Of a stretch of 12,327 bases of DNA, positions 1 through 8,599 are shown piece by piece. Position 1 is the stretch's first letter. Each line of letters begins with the position of its first letter. Origin of the DNA: Diaporthe sp. PMI_573 (lineage: Eukaryota > Ascomycota > Sordariomycetes > Diaporthales > Diaporthaceae); assembly GCA_021399435.1 (NCBI GenBank), contig JAJTUP010000212.1:1-12327 (forward strand). The letters run 5' to 3'. The notes under the pieces are model-generated. The model was not told the origin of the DNA. It made no database searches and was given only the letters and a program-made list of their open reading frames with translations. A program made the translations under genes and the position numbers.

Positions 1-535
1 AGGGTTACTATCTAAACGCCATATAATTTATTTACTTAAAGTTATAACTACTATAATGTATTAGTGTTCTTTACTAGCGGTACTATAATTTTTTAGAAAC
101 TATACTTAACTATTACTAAGTATCTATAGGCAAGTCTTTAAAGTGTTTTTTTATATTAACTATGTTTTTTCGACATTTTTATTATATTTATCGTTATTAT
201 AGAATTTACTATTTGTGCCCTACTATACTAAATGTTTGCCATTATTGCCATTATTACCCTTCTTTTTGTTATAATAATTATCTTCTTATAATATTCTTCC
301 TTTATTTTTCCTAGAAAGTACCTAGAAGGCTATTTTAGAGCCTTGTCTTCTATTTTTAACCCTTATTGTCTTCCCTTTTATCTACTTTTTTGGGCATAAA
401 TAGTATAGATTATTATTGTATGTATTTTATTTATAGTTACTAAATTTGCTGTACTTTTTTATTACTTTCTATATATCTATTACTATTTTTTCTCGCGCTT
501 ACATTTTGCTATTCTTTTTCTTTCCTCTTACATTA
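1..535 (-). pseudogene. Possible Lys/Asn/Gly-rich coding relic, unidentified
   Basis: On the minus strand one frame (codons occupying plus-strand positions 1-3, 4-6 and so on) stays more open than such AT-rich DNA should allow, with four stops between 535 and about 350. The plus strand here is pyrimidine-rich, so the minus-strand product would be rich in Lys and Arg. Between about 300 and 160 it reads as a low-complexity Asn/Lys/Gly/Tyr stretch, with GNN repeated near 238-256. That composition resembles the basic tail before the zinc knuckle in retrotransposon Gag proteins, such as the one at 2881-2982, but no knuckle or other domain is visible. The stops are TAA and TAG, as expected from RIP. 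The relic may continue beyond position 1. It could also be non-coding DNA with a chance open frame. Confidence 0.28.
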
Positions 536-710
536 AAAACAAGAAAGAAGGAAGACTCTATATATAAGACTATGCAATAATACTCTTATTTGCTAAAGAC
601 TACTACCTGTAGATAAATGATAAACTTGAGCCGGTTAGAAGTTACAGCAGTAATTATTACAATATTTTTTTCGGTAACTTTATTAGTAGTTTACAATTAT
701 AATAGCGGAA

Positions 711-1688
711 TAGGAAACGCCGGTTGCTATTACTAACTCTTTTTTTGAGAGTTTAGTGGCAAGTAAATATCTAGAAATAACCGCTAAGGAGGAAATAAAG
801 GCCGACGCTATTATAAGCCGTTTCTATATAGTATTAAAAGCCGACTAGGCAAAAATTAACCTATCTCTAATAAATATATTAATTAATACTAATAGTATTA
901 ACGAGAAATAAGCTAATATATATATTTTTAATATAATAGAGAGTATTTATTAAATACAATATATTAATAATAGCTTTCTGCTTAATACCTAGTTTTACTT
1001 TAAAGGCTAGACCCTTAAGATAATCGGCAAAGCTTATACCGGCTAGAAGTAAAAACTTTACAACCTTACTTATTAGCAAAATATTTACCTCAGCCTATAG
1101 GAAAGACTAATTAGGCCACAAATAGATACATTCTTTATTTATAGCAAATACCCTAACTAGCTGCTAGAAAAGCTTATTATACATGCTATTTATCTTTAAT
1201 TATAATTTTACGGTATATTTGTAAGGGCCAGGAAAGATATAGCCTAAGCTTACAATAGTGTCATTTAGCTACCAGATCCTCTAGTAGATATTATTAATAA
1301 TATTATTGTAAAGACTATAGAAGAAAGCATTATCCCTTAGCTATTACCGAGAAATATATCTTAATTAAATTAGATAACTAATACTATATTAAATTTATAA
1401 TAGAAAGCAGTACAAGCTTTATATAACCAAGACTCTTAGTTACCAGCGAAGTTTTTATCTAACGGCAAATAGTTATAAGATACTATATAGCCACAAAACT
1501 AGTAAAGCAATACTTGGCAATATAAGTAACCTAACTAAATGTTTTCTAGTATTATATATCTTGCTAAATCTTTAAGACTAGATTTAGTAATATTAGACCT
1601 AAAAGATCTATACTATATACTGCCTCTAAGAAATCAGAAATATATAGATCTAGAACCCAATAAAGTTACCTTTTTTTTAAAGGTATAA
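711..1688 (+). pseudogene. RIP-degraded relic of one long reading frame, protein unidentified
   Basis: One plus-strand frame (codon starts divisible by 3) reads as plausible protein from about 711 to 1688, roughly 325 codons, with no frame change seen. It is interrupted by about two dozen stops, all TAA or TAG, which is what RIP makes from CAA, CAG and TGG. The apparent N-terminal part begins near ETPVAITNSFFESLVASKYL (714-773). A clear block around 1221-1300 reads VRARKDIA, then YNSV and LPDPLVDIINNII. The composition suggests a mostly helical soluble protein; I see no transmembrane run, zinc ligand set or polymerase motif. The original start codon is not visible: the codon at 711 is TAG. 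The frame may continue to about 1790. Because RIP acts on duplicated DNA, the ancestor was probably a repeat, perhaps an accessory protein of a mobile element or a duplicated host gene. I do not recognise the family. Confidence 0.55.
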
Positions 1689-1840
1689 AATTAAAGACTA
1701 AAGTAGTTAGGCAATGCCTACAATTTTTTAACAACAAAATATACATTATATTCTCTCTTACTAAATTATGTAATATTATTTTGCTATAATTTTATATAAT
1801 CTTTTCTATAATTTTTACTAGCTGTATTAAACTTGTTAAA

Positions 1841-2350
1841 CGGAAACGCTTGTGTGGGCGCTGTATGTAAGGGGTTACCCTAGACTTTACGTAGGGAGTT
1901 ACCCTAGACTTGGCACTTTTTCGGCTAAGTGCCTATGTGGCGTGCGCGCCGGCAGATGAGTTTGGTGGCCGTGAGTCGATTTTTTGGGCTATTGTAAGAC
2001 CCTAACTTTGAACCTTTGGATTTCCTTTATTTCTTACCCAAAAAGCATGTAACCTAGTGTATTAGATAGCCTGATTTCTGAAGTTTATCTGTATTTAGTT
2101 TGGTTACTGTCAGAGTTAGGGTTGGCTGGTTATTTAAAGCTAAAGATAGTGGGTCCGAGGGCCGAATTTTCCGGCCTCCCTATCTGCGCACTAGAGCCAA
2201 CTACAGCGTGCCCAGGGTTGAGACGATGTTGGAGGGACTGTGAGGAGGGCTGACAGAAGCCTACTTAAATTTAATGTAAAGTTGTCTGAACTATTCTCAA
2301 TCGTCCCAACTCGCCTCTAGGCACCCTGCTGCGACCCTGCCATATACATA
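1841..2350. other. RIP-spared GC-richer island, no gene seen
   Basis: This stretch contrasts sharply with its flanks. CpA, TpG and CpG are common (for example around 1921-1975), and the TA-rich pattern stops abruptly near 1840 and resumes near 2350. No coherent reading frame was found on either strand. It contains a short direct repeat (1874-1911) and a small imperfect inverted repeat around 2158-2180. It could be single-copy host DNA between repeats, or an unrecognised solo LTR that escaped RIP. I found no matching copy downstream of element 1, which argues against its being that element's 5' LTR. The following 2351-2560 is TA-rich and holds nothing I can name. Confidence 0.6.
1874..1911. 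repeat. Short direct repeat, two 14-bp copies
   Basis: The 14-mer GTTACCCTAGACTT occurs at 1874-1887 and again at 1898-1911. The period is 24 bp and each copy is preceded by a G-rich run. It lies inside the RIP-spared island. Its function is unknown. Confidence 0.8.
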
Positions 2351-2559
2351 TTGCTGAAGGCACAAACCTTTAGAAAACTATATTAGATTATATATATTAG
2401 TCTTAGTATAGAGTTTTTAAAAGTATATAAAAGACTTAAATAATACTTTAATACTAATATTAATTACTAGTAATACTATAATAATTAAATAATAGTAATG
2501 TTTAATATCCTTTGTTGTAATAAGAATAATCTTAAAAAAAGTCTTTATAAGGTTTTTAT

Positions 2560-3300
2560 AATATTTTTTGACAAGCTATAACTATGCCAGTAAGCTCTTG
2601 GCCCTAACTATTAGGGCAACAAGATACTATAGATAACTATACTTTAAGTTTGCTTTAGAGTACCAGAGCTTAAATATATACTCTTTATACTACAAGTGCC
2701 ATATAAGTAATTTTTTAAGACTTAAGATTGTTGCTTAAGCTAAGTATTAATTATATAATCTTTTAGCGATTTCTTTAAAAAGAAGATTCCGGCATTAAAG
2801 AAACATACTATCTTAATTGTCGGTATATAAATAACGTATAATAAAGCTACAAAATAGGCTTCTAGCCTTAATACGGCCGCAGAAGCTTCTATAGTAATAA
2901 CCGCTACTATAGTAATGGCCGCCGCTATAATAATAGACGCTGCCAGAATAATAATTATTACCGTAGCTATTATTAAAAGCACTGCTTTATCTGTAAAAAA
3001 GAAGGATACTAGTCTTTAAATTATACTTTTAAGAAATATTAAAAAGCATATAGACAGTATCTCTCTATTTATAAAGTTAAGGAGCATTTGGCTTCTAATA
3101 TTAACTTTGTTTTATTTCTTGCCAACTTTAAAGGTCTCGATATTTTATTAAAAGATATAGATAATAAATAAAAAGATAATCTAGATGGCTATAAAGAAGC
3201 TTAGTAATTTCTTGCTAATACTTCTTTTCTGTATTAAATTAACCCTAAAGAAGCCGACAAAAATAATAATACTATTGTCTCGGCTAGTTAATTTATACTA
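2560..3300 (+). pseudogene. gag: Element 1 gag region relic
   Basis: Gag forms the particle that packages retrotransposon RNA. From 2881 the plus frame with codon starts at 3n+1 reads as an Arg/Asn/Tyr-rich basic stretch, followed by a zinc knuckle remnant starting at Cys codon 2983. The same frame then runs into the protease and integrase, which fits a single gag-pol frame. Before 2881 the coding signal is spread over more than one frame, so small indels are likely, and the start near 2560 is a guess. Several original codons appear as TAA/TAG, as RIP predicts. The call rests mainly on position and the basic-tail-plus-knuckle layout; the capsid part is too decayed to recognise with confidence. 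Confidence 0.6.
2983..3027 (+). other. Gag zinc-knuckle remnant
   Basis: Cys codons at 2983 and 2992 have the C-x2-C spacing of a retroelement zinc knuckle and directly follow the basic tail. The next expected ligands appear as Tyr at 3007 and 3022, the result of TGY or CAY becoming TAY under RIP. The codon after the first Tyr is TAG (3010), at a place where a Trp is common in this group. Confidence 0.6.
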
Positions 3301-3330
3301 AAAAAGAAATAGTTTTAAAGTAAATTCTAA

Positions 3331-3357
3331 GGCATTATCCTAAATATTAAAGCAGCT
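3331..3357 (+). other. Element 1 aspartic protease active-site remnant
   Basis: The line reads GIILNIKAA, which aligns with the G-I-I-P-D-T-G-A-A type active site of copia proteases. The catalytic Asp is now Asn (AAT 3343-3345), Thr is Ile and Gly is Lys. Only position in the polyprotein and this short match support the call. Confidence 0.6.
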
Positions 3358-3741
3358 TAATTCTTAACTATTAGTTATAAGTAGTTTCTTGCTCTAAGCC
3401 AAAACAACCCGGCCATTATACTAAATGCCAGCTATACCAAGGAAGCTAATATTAAGTTTAAAAAGAAATCCCGACTTATATTACTTAAAGTAATAACTAT
3501 AAAGACTGCTATTAAGCCTATAACGTTTTATATCGTAGATATTCCTGCTTTCTTTCTAATATATATTTAAGATATAGACAAGCTGGGGATTTTTTTCTAA
3601 AATACTATTAATAAGTTAGTATTAATATAGACATTAGGCTCTAAAATAACTATTTCTGTAACCTAAAAATAGGGTTACCTATAGTTCTTTCTAAGTAATT
3701 ATAAGGCAGGTATATTTTTTACAGAAAACAAATTATAATAT

Positions 3742-4300
3742 CTTTATTATTGTTTTAGCTACCCGGCTATAGACTAACTTTATTAGCTACTACAAAATGC
3801 CGGCTATAATTCTAATATTGGCGTATTTAAAGTTATCAACAAGTTTTATTATTATTATTAATAAAAAAATACTGCCTTGAGATAATTTAAGTTTAATCTT
3901 AAAGATAATTACGATTTTAACTATAAGATTATTGCCGACATTATATATTTTAACGAAAAGCCGGTTTTATACATTATTAATTTTAAAACATCTTTTTAGG
4001 CTAAGAGATTTCTTACTTTATTGTCTGCAAAAAACATATAAGAAGCCCTTTATATAGTATAGATTAATATATACTTGGGCCCTTCTAATTGCTTATCTTA
4101 TAACGCTAGTACTAACTTTACTTTAGCCGAATTTAGAAATAAAGCAAGACTTATAGGGATTACATATAAATAGATTTCTACAAAAGCCTATTAGTTAATT
4201 AGCAAGATTAAGCAGTATTATAGACTACTTTAACAGATATTTAAGATTCTCTACATTAAATTAGGAGGAATCTTTTTAGAAGATGCTATCCTTTAAACGG
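3742..4300 (+). other. Element 1 integrase zinc-binding and catalytic core relic
   Basis: The integrase N-terminal zinc-binding module should carry two His and two Cys. Here all four positions read Tyr: 3745-3747 and 3760-3762 for His, 3847-3849 and 3856-3858 for Cys. In the core, the first catalytic Asp is kept (GAC 3937-3939, before IIYFNEKPVLYII). The second, in the HDAGTNF-like motif, is Asn (4102-4104), and the catalytic Glu is Lys (4210-4212). Each loss is a single transition of the RIP type. The core end runs directly into KAINNTAGPD (4306-4335). Confidence 0.8.
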
Positions 4301-4479
4301 CACTAAAGGCCATAAATAATACCGCCGGCCCAGATAGGCTAGTACCTACTCTACTTGTCTTTAGTACTTTCCTATAAATAAACCTAAACTTACTGCCTAT
4401 ACTATTAATACTAAAGTATACTAAAGCCTTTACTAAGATAATATAAGATCTTTAAAAGCATTATGCTAAGAAGCAAATT

Positions 4480-4680
4480 ATAGAAGCTCTTAATACTTAA
4501 AACGGCACAAATGCTACTAGCGTTCTAAATACATTATTATAATTGGAAATACTTATTTGGCAAGAAAACAAAGGTTGGCAAGGCCTATACAAGCTAGTAG
4601 CGATTAATAGCCATAATATTATATTTAATCTTTCTAACAAACCCGTAAAGTTTAGATTAACTATTATTTGGAAATATTTC
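4480..4680 (+). other. Element 1 integrase C-terminal region
   Basis: After EALNT and a spacer, the frame gives WQENKGWQGLYKLVAIN (4558 onward), then KPVKFRLTIIWKYF. The same pattern occurs in element 2 at 9770-9890. It is the tryptophan- and glycine-marked region that follows the integrase core in fungal copia elements. Confidence 0.8.
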
Positions 4681-4734
4681 TAAGATAATAAGAACCTTCT
4701 ATTTAAATTTTCATTAAGTAGCAAACTAGAGACA

Positions 4735-4870
4735 AGTCTGTTACCTACTTTAAAAGATAGCAGGCTTGGTATAAGTCTATTACCTACTTTAGATAGCAGG
4801 CTTAGCGTAAATCTATTACCGGCTTTAGATAGCGGCCAGTCTAAAGCAGGTCTGCTACCTGCTTTAGACT
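4735..4870 (+). repeat. In-frame 12-codon tandem repeat in element 1 linker
   Basis: Four degenerate units begin near 4735, 4774, 4810 and 4849. The first is 13 codons, the next two are 12, and the last is shorter. The translated core is S-L-L-P-T-L-D-S-R-L. Unit lengths are multiples of three and the repeat stays in frame 3n+1, so it expanded while the frame was still coding. It lies between the integrase C-terminal region and the AT-hook-like motif. Element 2 lacks it. Confidence 0.8.
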
Positions 4871-4896
4871 ATGCCGGCGTCTTGGCTTTGGTATAA

Positions 4897-4935
4897 AGAT
4901 AAGGCCGACCTCTAGGATTAAAGAATAAGCCAAAG
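4897..4935 (+). other. AT-hook-like motif in element 1 linker
   Basis: The frame reads G-R-P followed shortly by K-N-K-P-K, after a TAA where an Arg/Gln-type codon is expected. RGRP is the core of AT-hook minor-groove DNA-binding motifs. Element 2 carries the same motif at the same place, which supports its being real. Confidence 0.65.
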
Positions 4936-5040
4936 CCATTAATAATCTTCCTTAGTTAAAAGAAGAAGGATAACTATACTTTATTGCTAAAACTTTATCA
5001 GGATAGCATAATTATAAGTATTGGCAAATCCTTTAAAGCT

Positions 5041-5880
5041 TTTAATACTAAAAAGATTAACAATCTTATTGCCTAAAGCGTGTTTTGCTTTAAATGCTTT
5101 AATTTAAAAATTTATAATACCCTTTATTTATTTAACTCTTAAATAGTACGAGAGATTAAGAAAAAAACTAAAGTATCCTATAAAAAGTCTTACTTAATTA
5201 TTTAGAGATATAGCAATAAGAATAAAAAAATATCCTTATATAGTTGCTAATAATCTAGCAGGCTAATTAATAACTTCTTATAGCTCTGGCACCCGGCTTA
5301 ATAAATACTATAGGCGCAAGCATTAAGCTATAAGACATTATATAGGCATATCCTTAATTAAAATTAGCTCTTTTCTATAAGATTTTAGCTCGGCTATCTT
5401 CTAAATTATAAGCCTGCTATCTATTTAAAACAATTATAAAGGTTATAAAACCTCTCTACGGCATTACCAAAGCCAGGGTTTACTAGTAGATAATATACTA
5501 CTGCTACTACTATAAGAAACTAGACATATAGAGTTTAACATTTAACCTATGCCTTTTAATTTCTATAGGTAGCAAAGATAAATTTGCTATTATTGAAATA
5601 TAGATAAATAATACTTTATTACTAGATATTCTAAAATTCTCAGCTATAAAAGACTAGAAGATTAAGGAAGCAAAGATTCGTTACAAGGAAAAGGAGACTC
5701 TAATGCCGGAAAGAATAATTAGATTTAACAAAAATAAGCTGTTAATAGCTTTTAATTACTCTATTATTCTTTAGCAGAAGAATTACAGCAAAAATATTAT
5801 TATAGTTAATCTAAAATTACATAACTTTGCTTAGAAATATCTCAAGTAACGTGCTTATAATATATATCTGGCTTTAATTT
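5041..5880 (+). other. Element 1 reverse transcriptase (RVT_2-type) relic
   Basis: Recognisable from FNTKKINNLIA (5041) and IVREIKKKTK (about 5146-5175), through VIKPLYGITKAG (5442 onward), to the Asp-pair position. The Asp-Asp catalytic site is Asn-Asn at 5607-5612, just after a TAG that replaced Gln. The frame changes at 5224-5230. Identity as copia-type RT rests on order and on strong similarity to the minus-strand copy at 8600-9570. Confidence 0.8.
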
Positions 5881-6032
5881 ATTAACTAAAAGCTTCTTTT
5901 AATTTCTTTATAGTAGTATAAGTATAGAAGCCTAATAAGGAAGACTATACCAAGCTAAACAAATGCTTAGAATGGCAGATAAGGAATTCTTCTCAAGGTT
6001 TACAGAATGTCTCTATTAACTTAAAAACTACT

Positions 6033-6578
6033 AGATTAATAGTTTTTATAGATATTTTATTTGCTAACAACTAGGATCTTAGCTCTTAAATCGGCTTTAT
6101 AATAATTCTCGTTAATAAAGAGGTTAAAGGTATAGTATTACGGTATAAGCTAAGAGGAAATATTATATACTGGTCTTCTATAAAGTATAAAAGGGTTACT
6201 TAAAGCATTTTGGCTTCTGAGATCTACAGAATAGCTACTGGCTTTAATATAAAAATCGTGCTTTTGGCAACTCTAAAGCTAATTATAGACTAATTAGATA
6301 TTTTAAGAATACCTCTAGTAATTTATACAGATTTCTACTTGCTCTATAAGTATCTGGTAAAGCTGGAAACTACTAAGGAGAAGAGGCTTATAATAGACAT
6401 TATGTTCCTTTGCCAAGTATACAAGTAACGGGAAATTAATAAAGTATAATAGATAAATGACGATAATAACTCTATAGATACTATAATAAAGATATTGCCA
6501 AATAAGGCTTTAGAATACCTTATTAATACTAACAAGATTACTATTTAGGTAGAAGGCTATATAGATAGAAGTATGTAA
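6033..6578 (+). other. Element 1 RNase H relic
   Basis: The three acidic positions of a copia RNase H survive: Asp in F-I-D (GAT 6051-6053), Glu in A-S-E-I-Y (GAG 6219-6221) and Asp in Y-T-D (GAT 6330-6332). They are followed by KLETTKEKRLIIDIM (6360 onward) and a C-terminal PNKALEYLINTNKITI stretch. The domain degrades RNA in the RNA-DNA hybrid during reverse transcription. Several stops interrupt it. Confidence 0.8.
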
Positions 6579-7400
6579 CAAGGCATATAACTAGATATAT
6601 ATAATATAGAGGAAAACATGATTTTTGGAGAAATTAGAAGTACTGGCATAAAAGTAGAAAATAGTTAGTATAGTGTTGGTTGGGCTTTATCGTATATAAT
6701 AGAAAGAAGTGTTAGCGAAGAGAAAAGGAGAGTGTAGACCGAATGGGTGTTCCATTAAGTCTAGATGTAGGTTGGTTGTTGCTTTAAAGGGTATGGTAAA
6801 GCCACGCCCGTAGGACGACAACCCTTTATAGTGCAGGCCCCGCGCTAGCTACGGGCCCTCCACTATTTACTTACAGACCTATTCACTATAGACCTATTAA
6901 CCCCTATCTATACTGGTAGTCTTTTATTTATACAGATAGTCGCTCCAAAAGTCGAAAAAGAAAGAAAAACAAAAGAAATAAAAATTTGCCCCTATAGCGA
7001 GTCAAACTCTTAGCCCCTCAGTTAGTTATTGCGAAGTATCCCATTACGCCATCGGCCTAAAATAACTGCACCATTTGCATTCGCTTTCTGTCATCCTAGT
7101 CCTCTGGTCTGTGTATTTCTAGTGGCTGGCATTTTGCTAGCGTCGAGATAAATATACCTAATTGGCCATATAATTGTCTTAGTTTACTTAAGGCAGAAAC
7201 TTTTAAAAGTTGCTTCTACTTTATAAGTAAATTGTTTTTAATACATTTCGTAGAGCGCCAGCCTACCGTTTATGGTACTGAACAAATACCTGGAATGGAC
7301 CTAAACGGGCCGGACCAGACCAGGCCGGCGCCAGCTGGCCTACCTAACCCTGTTAATTAACCTGCACACAGATTGACAGATTTAATCAAACCCCAAGAAA
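6579..7400. other. RIP-spared island between the two copia relics, no gene seen
   Basis: From about 6680 the RIP pattern fades: CpA, TpG and CpG return, and GC rises locally (6830-6870 and 7300-7345). No coherent reading frame was found. The stretch should contain the 3' ends, including the 3' LTRs, of both elements, because they converge here. A purine-rich run ending in GGAGAG at 6732 is followed by TG and could be a polypurine tract plus LTR start for element 1; another purine run lies at 6953-6984. Without a second LTR copy this cannot be settled. Single-copy host DNA is the other explanation. Confidence 0.5.
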
Positions 7401-7844
7401 AAGCCCTCTTCGCTAAGACTATAAGACCTAGGTATATAAGAAAGAAAAGGGAAAATGTAGTAGATAACAGCTTGATATATTAATACTAGTTATTTGTTAA
7501 AAAAGTCGATATTATTATATATAATAGAACATAGCTTGTAGTACTATTCCTAAACTCTTAATATATAGGTATCAGACCGTGAATTTTAACTAGGGACGCC
7601 TATTGTATACCAGCTGGCATCTTAAGTACCCGTGTAATAGTGGATAATATACATACTTTTCAACCCTACTGGTATAAGTTACTAGTTAAAACATTAACTA
7701 CAAGGTATGCCCTTGGGGAGGATTTAAATCTAATCAAAGGCTAACTATATAGTTCCTTAAGGTAAGACGTAGGTAACTATTGTGATAAGGATCTAAACTT
7801 TTGCTAATTAAACCTCTGGTAGTCTTTCAATCTTTTAATATACC

Positions 7845-7873
7845 GTACTAAGTACCAAGTATTGACTTAGTAC
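7845..7873. repeat. Small inverted repeat after element 2 pol
   Basis: Arms GTACTAAGT (7845-7853) and ACTTAGTAC (7865-7873) are perfect complements with an 11-base loop, seven bases past the pol stop. No function can be assigned. Confidence 0.7.
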
Positions 7874-7905
7874 TTTTTGTCAGACCTTTAAATAGTTACG
7901 GTCGT

Positions 7906-7959
7906 CAAAGCTGTTATAATTACCAAAGCTGTTACAATCAACAAAGCCGTCAATACATA
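7906..7959 (-). repeat. 18-bp tandem repeat at the element 2 pol C-terminus
   Basis: Three consecutive 18-bp units (7906-7923, 7924-7941, 7942-7959) each begin CAAAGC on the plus strand. On the minus strand they encode a six-residue repeat with N-S-F at its core, in the pol frame, just before the stop at 7880. Confidence 0.8.
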
Positions 7960-8019
7960 CAGTTAGCTTACCGTAGTCAACTAAGTATTGTAGGGCTTTA
8001 TTAGATAATTCTTTTATTA

Positions 8020-8470
8020 TAGTATCTACTGGATTATCTATACTATTAATCTACCTTAGTTTGTAGATTTCTCAATGCTTGTAGGCTTGACAAAGAGACA
8101 TAATGTCGATTATTAGTCTCTTTTCATTAGTCAATCCCAGCTTGACGAGACACTTGTATAGTAAGTATAAATCCATACAGATTACCAGTAGTACTGGTGG
8201 TAAATTAAGTTAATCGGTAATAATTCGTAGAATTATAAATAGTATAATTCCGAGGTTAAATCTACCGACTATGCCGTAAATCTCTAATACTAGTATGCTT
8301 TAAGTAACATGCTTGCATTTAACGGAGGACCAGTACAATATATTTCCACACATTTTATACTTTATGGCGTTAGAATCCCTCTTCTTATTGACTAGAGTAA
8401 TTACAAAGCCAATTTATAAACTAAGATCACGGTTATTAGCGAAAGAACTGTCAATAAATACAACCAACTT
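8020..8470 (-). other. Element 2 RNase H relic
   Basis: Catalytic acids are kept: Asp 8450-8452 (F-I-D-S), Glu 8282-8284 (L-E-I-Y-G) and Asp 8171-8173 (C-M-D-L-Y). They are followed by KCLVKLG, RLIIDIMSLCQAYKH and a C-terminal NKALQYL stretch. The copy aligns well with element 1 at 6033-6578. Confidence 0.85.
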
Positions 8471-8599
8471 TGCTCTTAAGAGATCTATAAAGACAAATTA
8501 TAGTCCTTAATTGCCATGCTCTATTTACCACCAAATTTACTTATTAAGTTTCTTATAATCAGACTTCTCTAGTACTTATATCTATACAGCTGCCGATAG

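Larger units (their letters stand above)
3301..6578 (+). pseudogene. pol: Element 1 pol relic (protease, integrase, RT, RNase H)
   Basis: Pol supplies the enzymes that copy the element's RNA into DNA and insert it. Reading in frame 3n+1 from about 3301 to 5223 gives protease, integrase, integrase C-terminal region and linker without an indel that I can see. At the A7 run 5224-5230 the frame changes, and the rest (reverse transcriptase and RNase H) is read with codon starts divisible by 3 up to TAA 6576-6578, which may itself be a converted CAA. Many TAA/TAG codons interrupt both frames. Active-site damage is extensive: protease D-T-G reads N-I-K (3343-3351), integrase has lost its zinc ligands and two of three acidic residues, and the RT Asp pair is Asn-Asn (5607-5612). 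RNase H acidic residues survive. The gene cannot make active protein. Confidence 0.88.
2560..6660 (+). mobile_element. Ty1/copia-type LTR retrotransposon relic (element 1), LTRs not found
   Basis: Plus-strand remains of a whole copia polyprotein: gag with zinc knuckle, aspartic protease, integrase, linker with AT-hook-like motif, reverse transcriptase, RNase H. Integrase precedes reverse transcriptase, which is the Ty1/copia order and not the Ty3 order. The whole body is saturated with RIP-type changes and has dozens of TAA/TAG stops. The internal region is about 4 kb. I could not find a matching pair of LTRs in the flanks 1841-2560 and 6579-7400. Either the LTRs were lost or diverged, or the copy is truncated. 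The outer limits given here are approximate. Confidence 0.85.

Noticed and set aside
879..1079. Open minus-strand frame of 66 codons
   Set aside because: Antisense to the better-supported plus-strand relic at 711-1688; Ile/Leu-rich only because the sense strand is rich in TA.
2000..2125. CCCTAA/TTAGGG hexamers (also near 7343)
   Set aside because: Only isolated single copies; no tandem telomeric array.
2740..2982. Open minus-strand frame of 80 codons, hydrophobic Ala/Ile-rich
   Set aside because: Antisense to the Arg/Asn/Tyr-rich gag basic tail of element 1. The apparent membrane-like sequence is a shadow.
4306..4345. A-x-N-N-T-A-G-P-D motif resembling the A-P-G-P-D-G motif of LINE reverse transcriptases
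   Set aside because: It lies in frame directly after the integrase core and before the integrase C-terminal region, and recurs at the same place in element 2, so it is part of the copia polyprotein.
6344..6535. Open minus-strand frame of 63 codons
   Set aside because: Antisense to the RNase H domain of element 1, whose sense frame is clearly recognisable.
6836..6857. GC-rich GGCCC...GGGCC inverted repeat as a terminator or operator
   Set aside because: Five-base arms only and no gene next to it; too weak to annotate.
7568..7580. GGTATCAGACC resembling a Met-tRNA primer-binding site
   Set aside because: Imperfect, on the strand opposite to element 2, and without an LTR end just before it.
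8313..8510. Open plus-strand frame of 65 codons
   Set aside because: Antisense to the RNase H domain of element 2.
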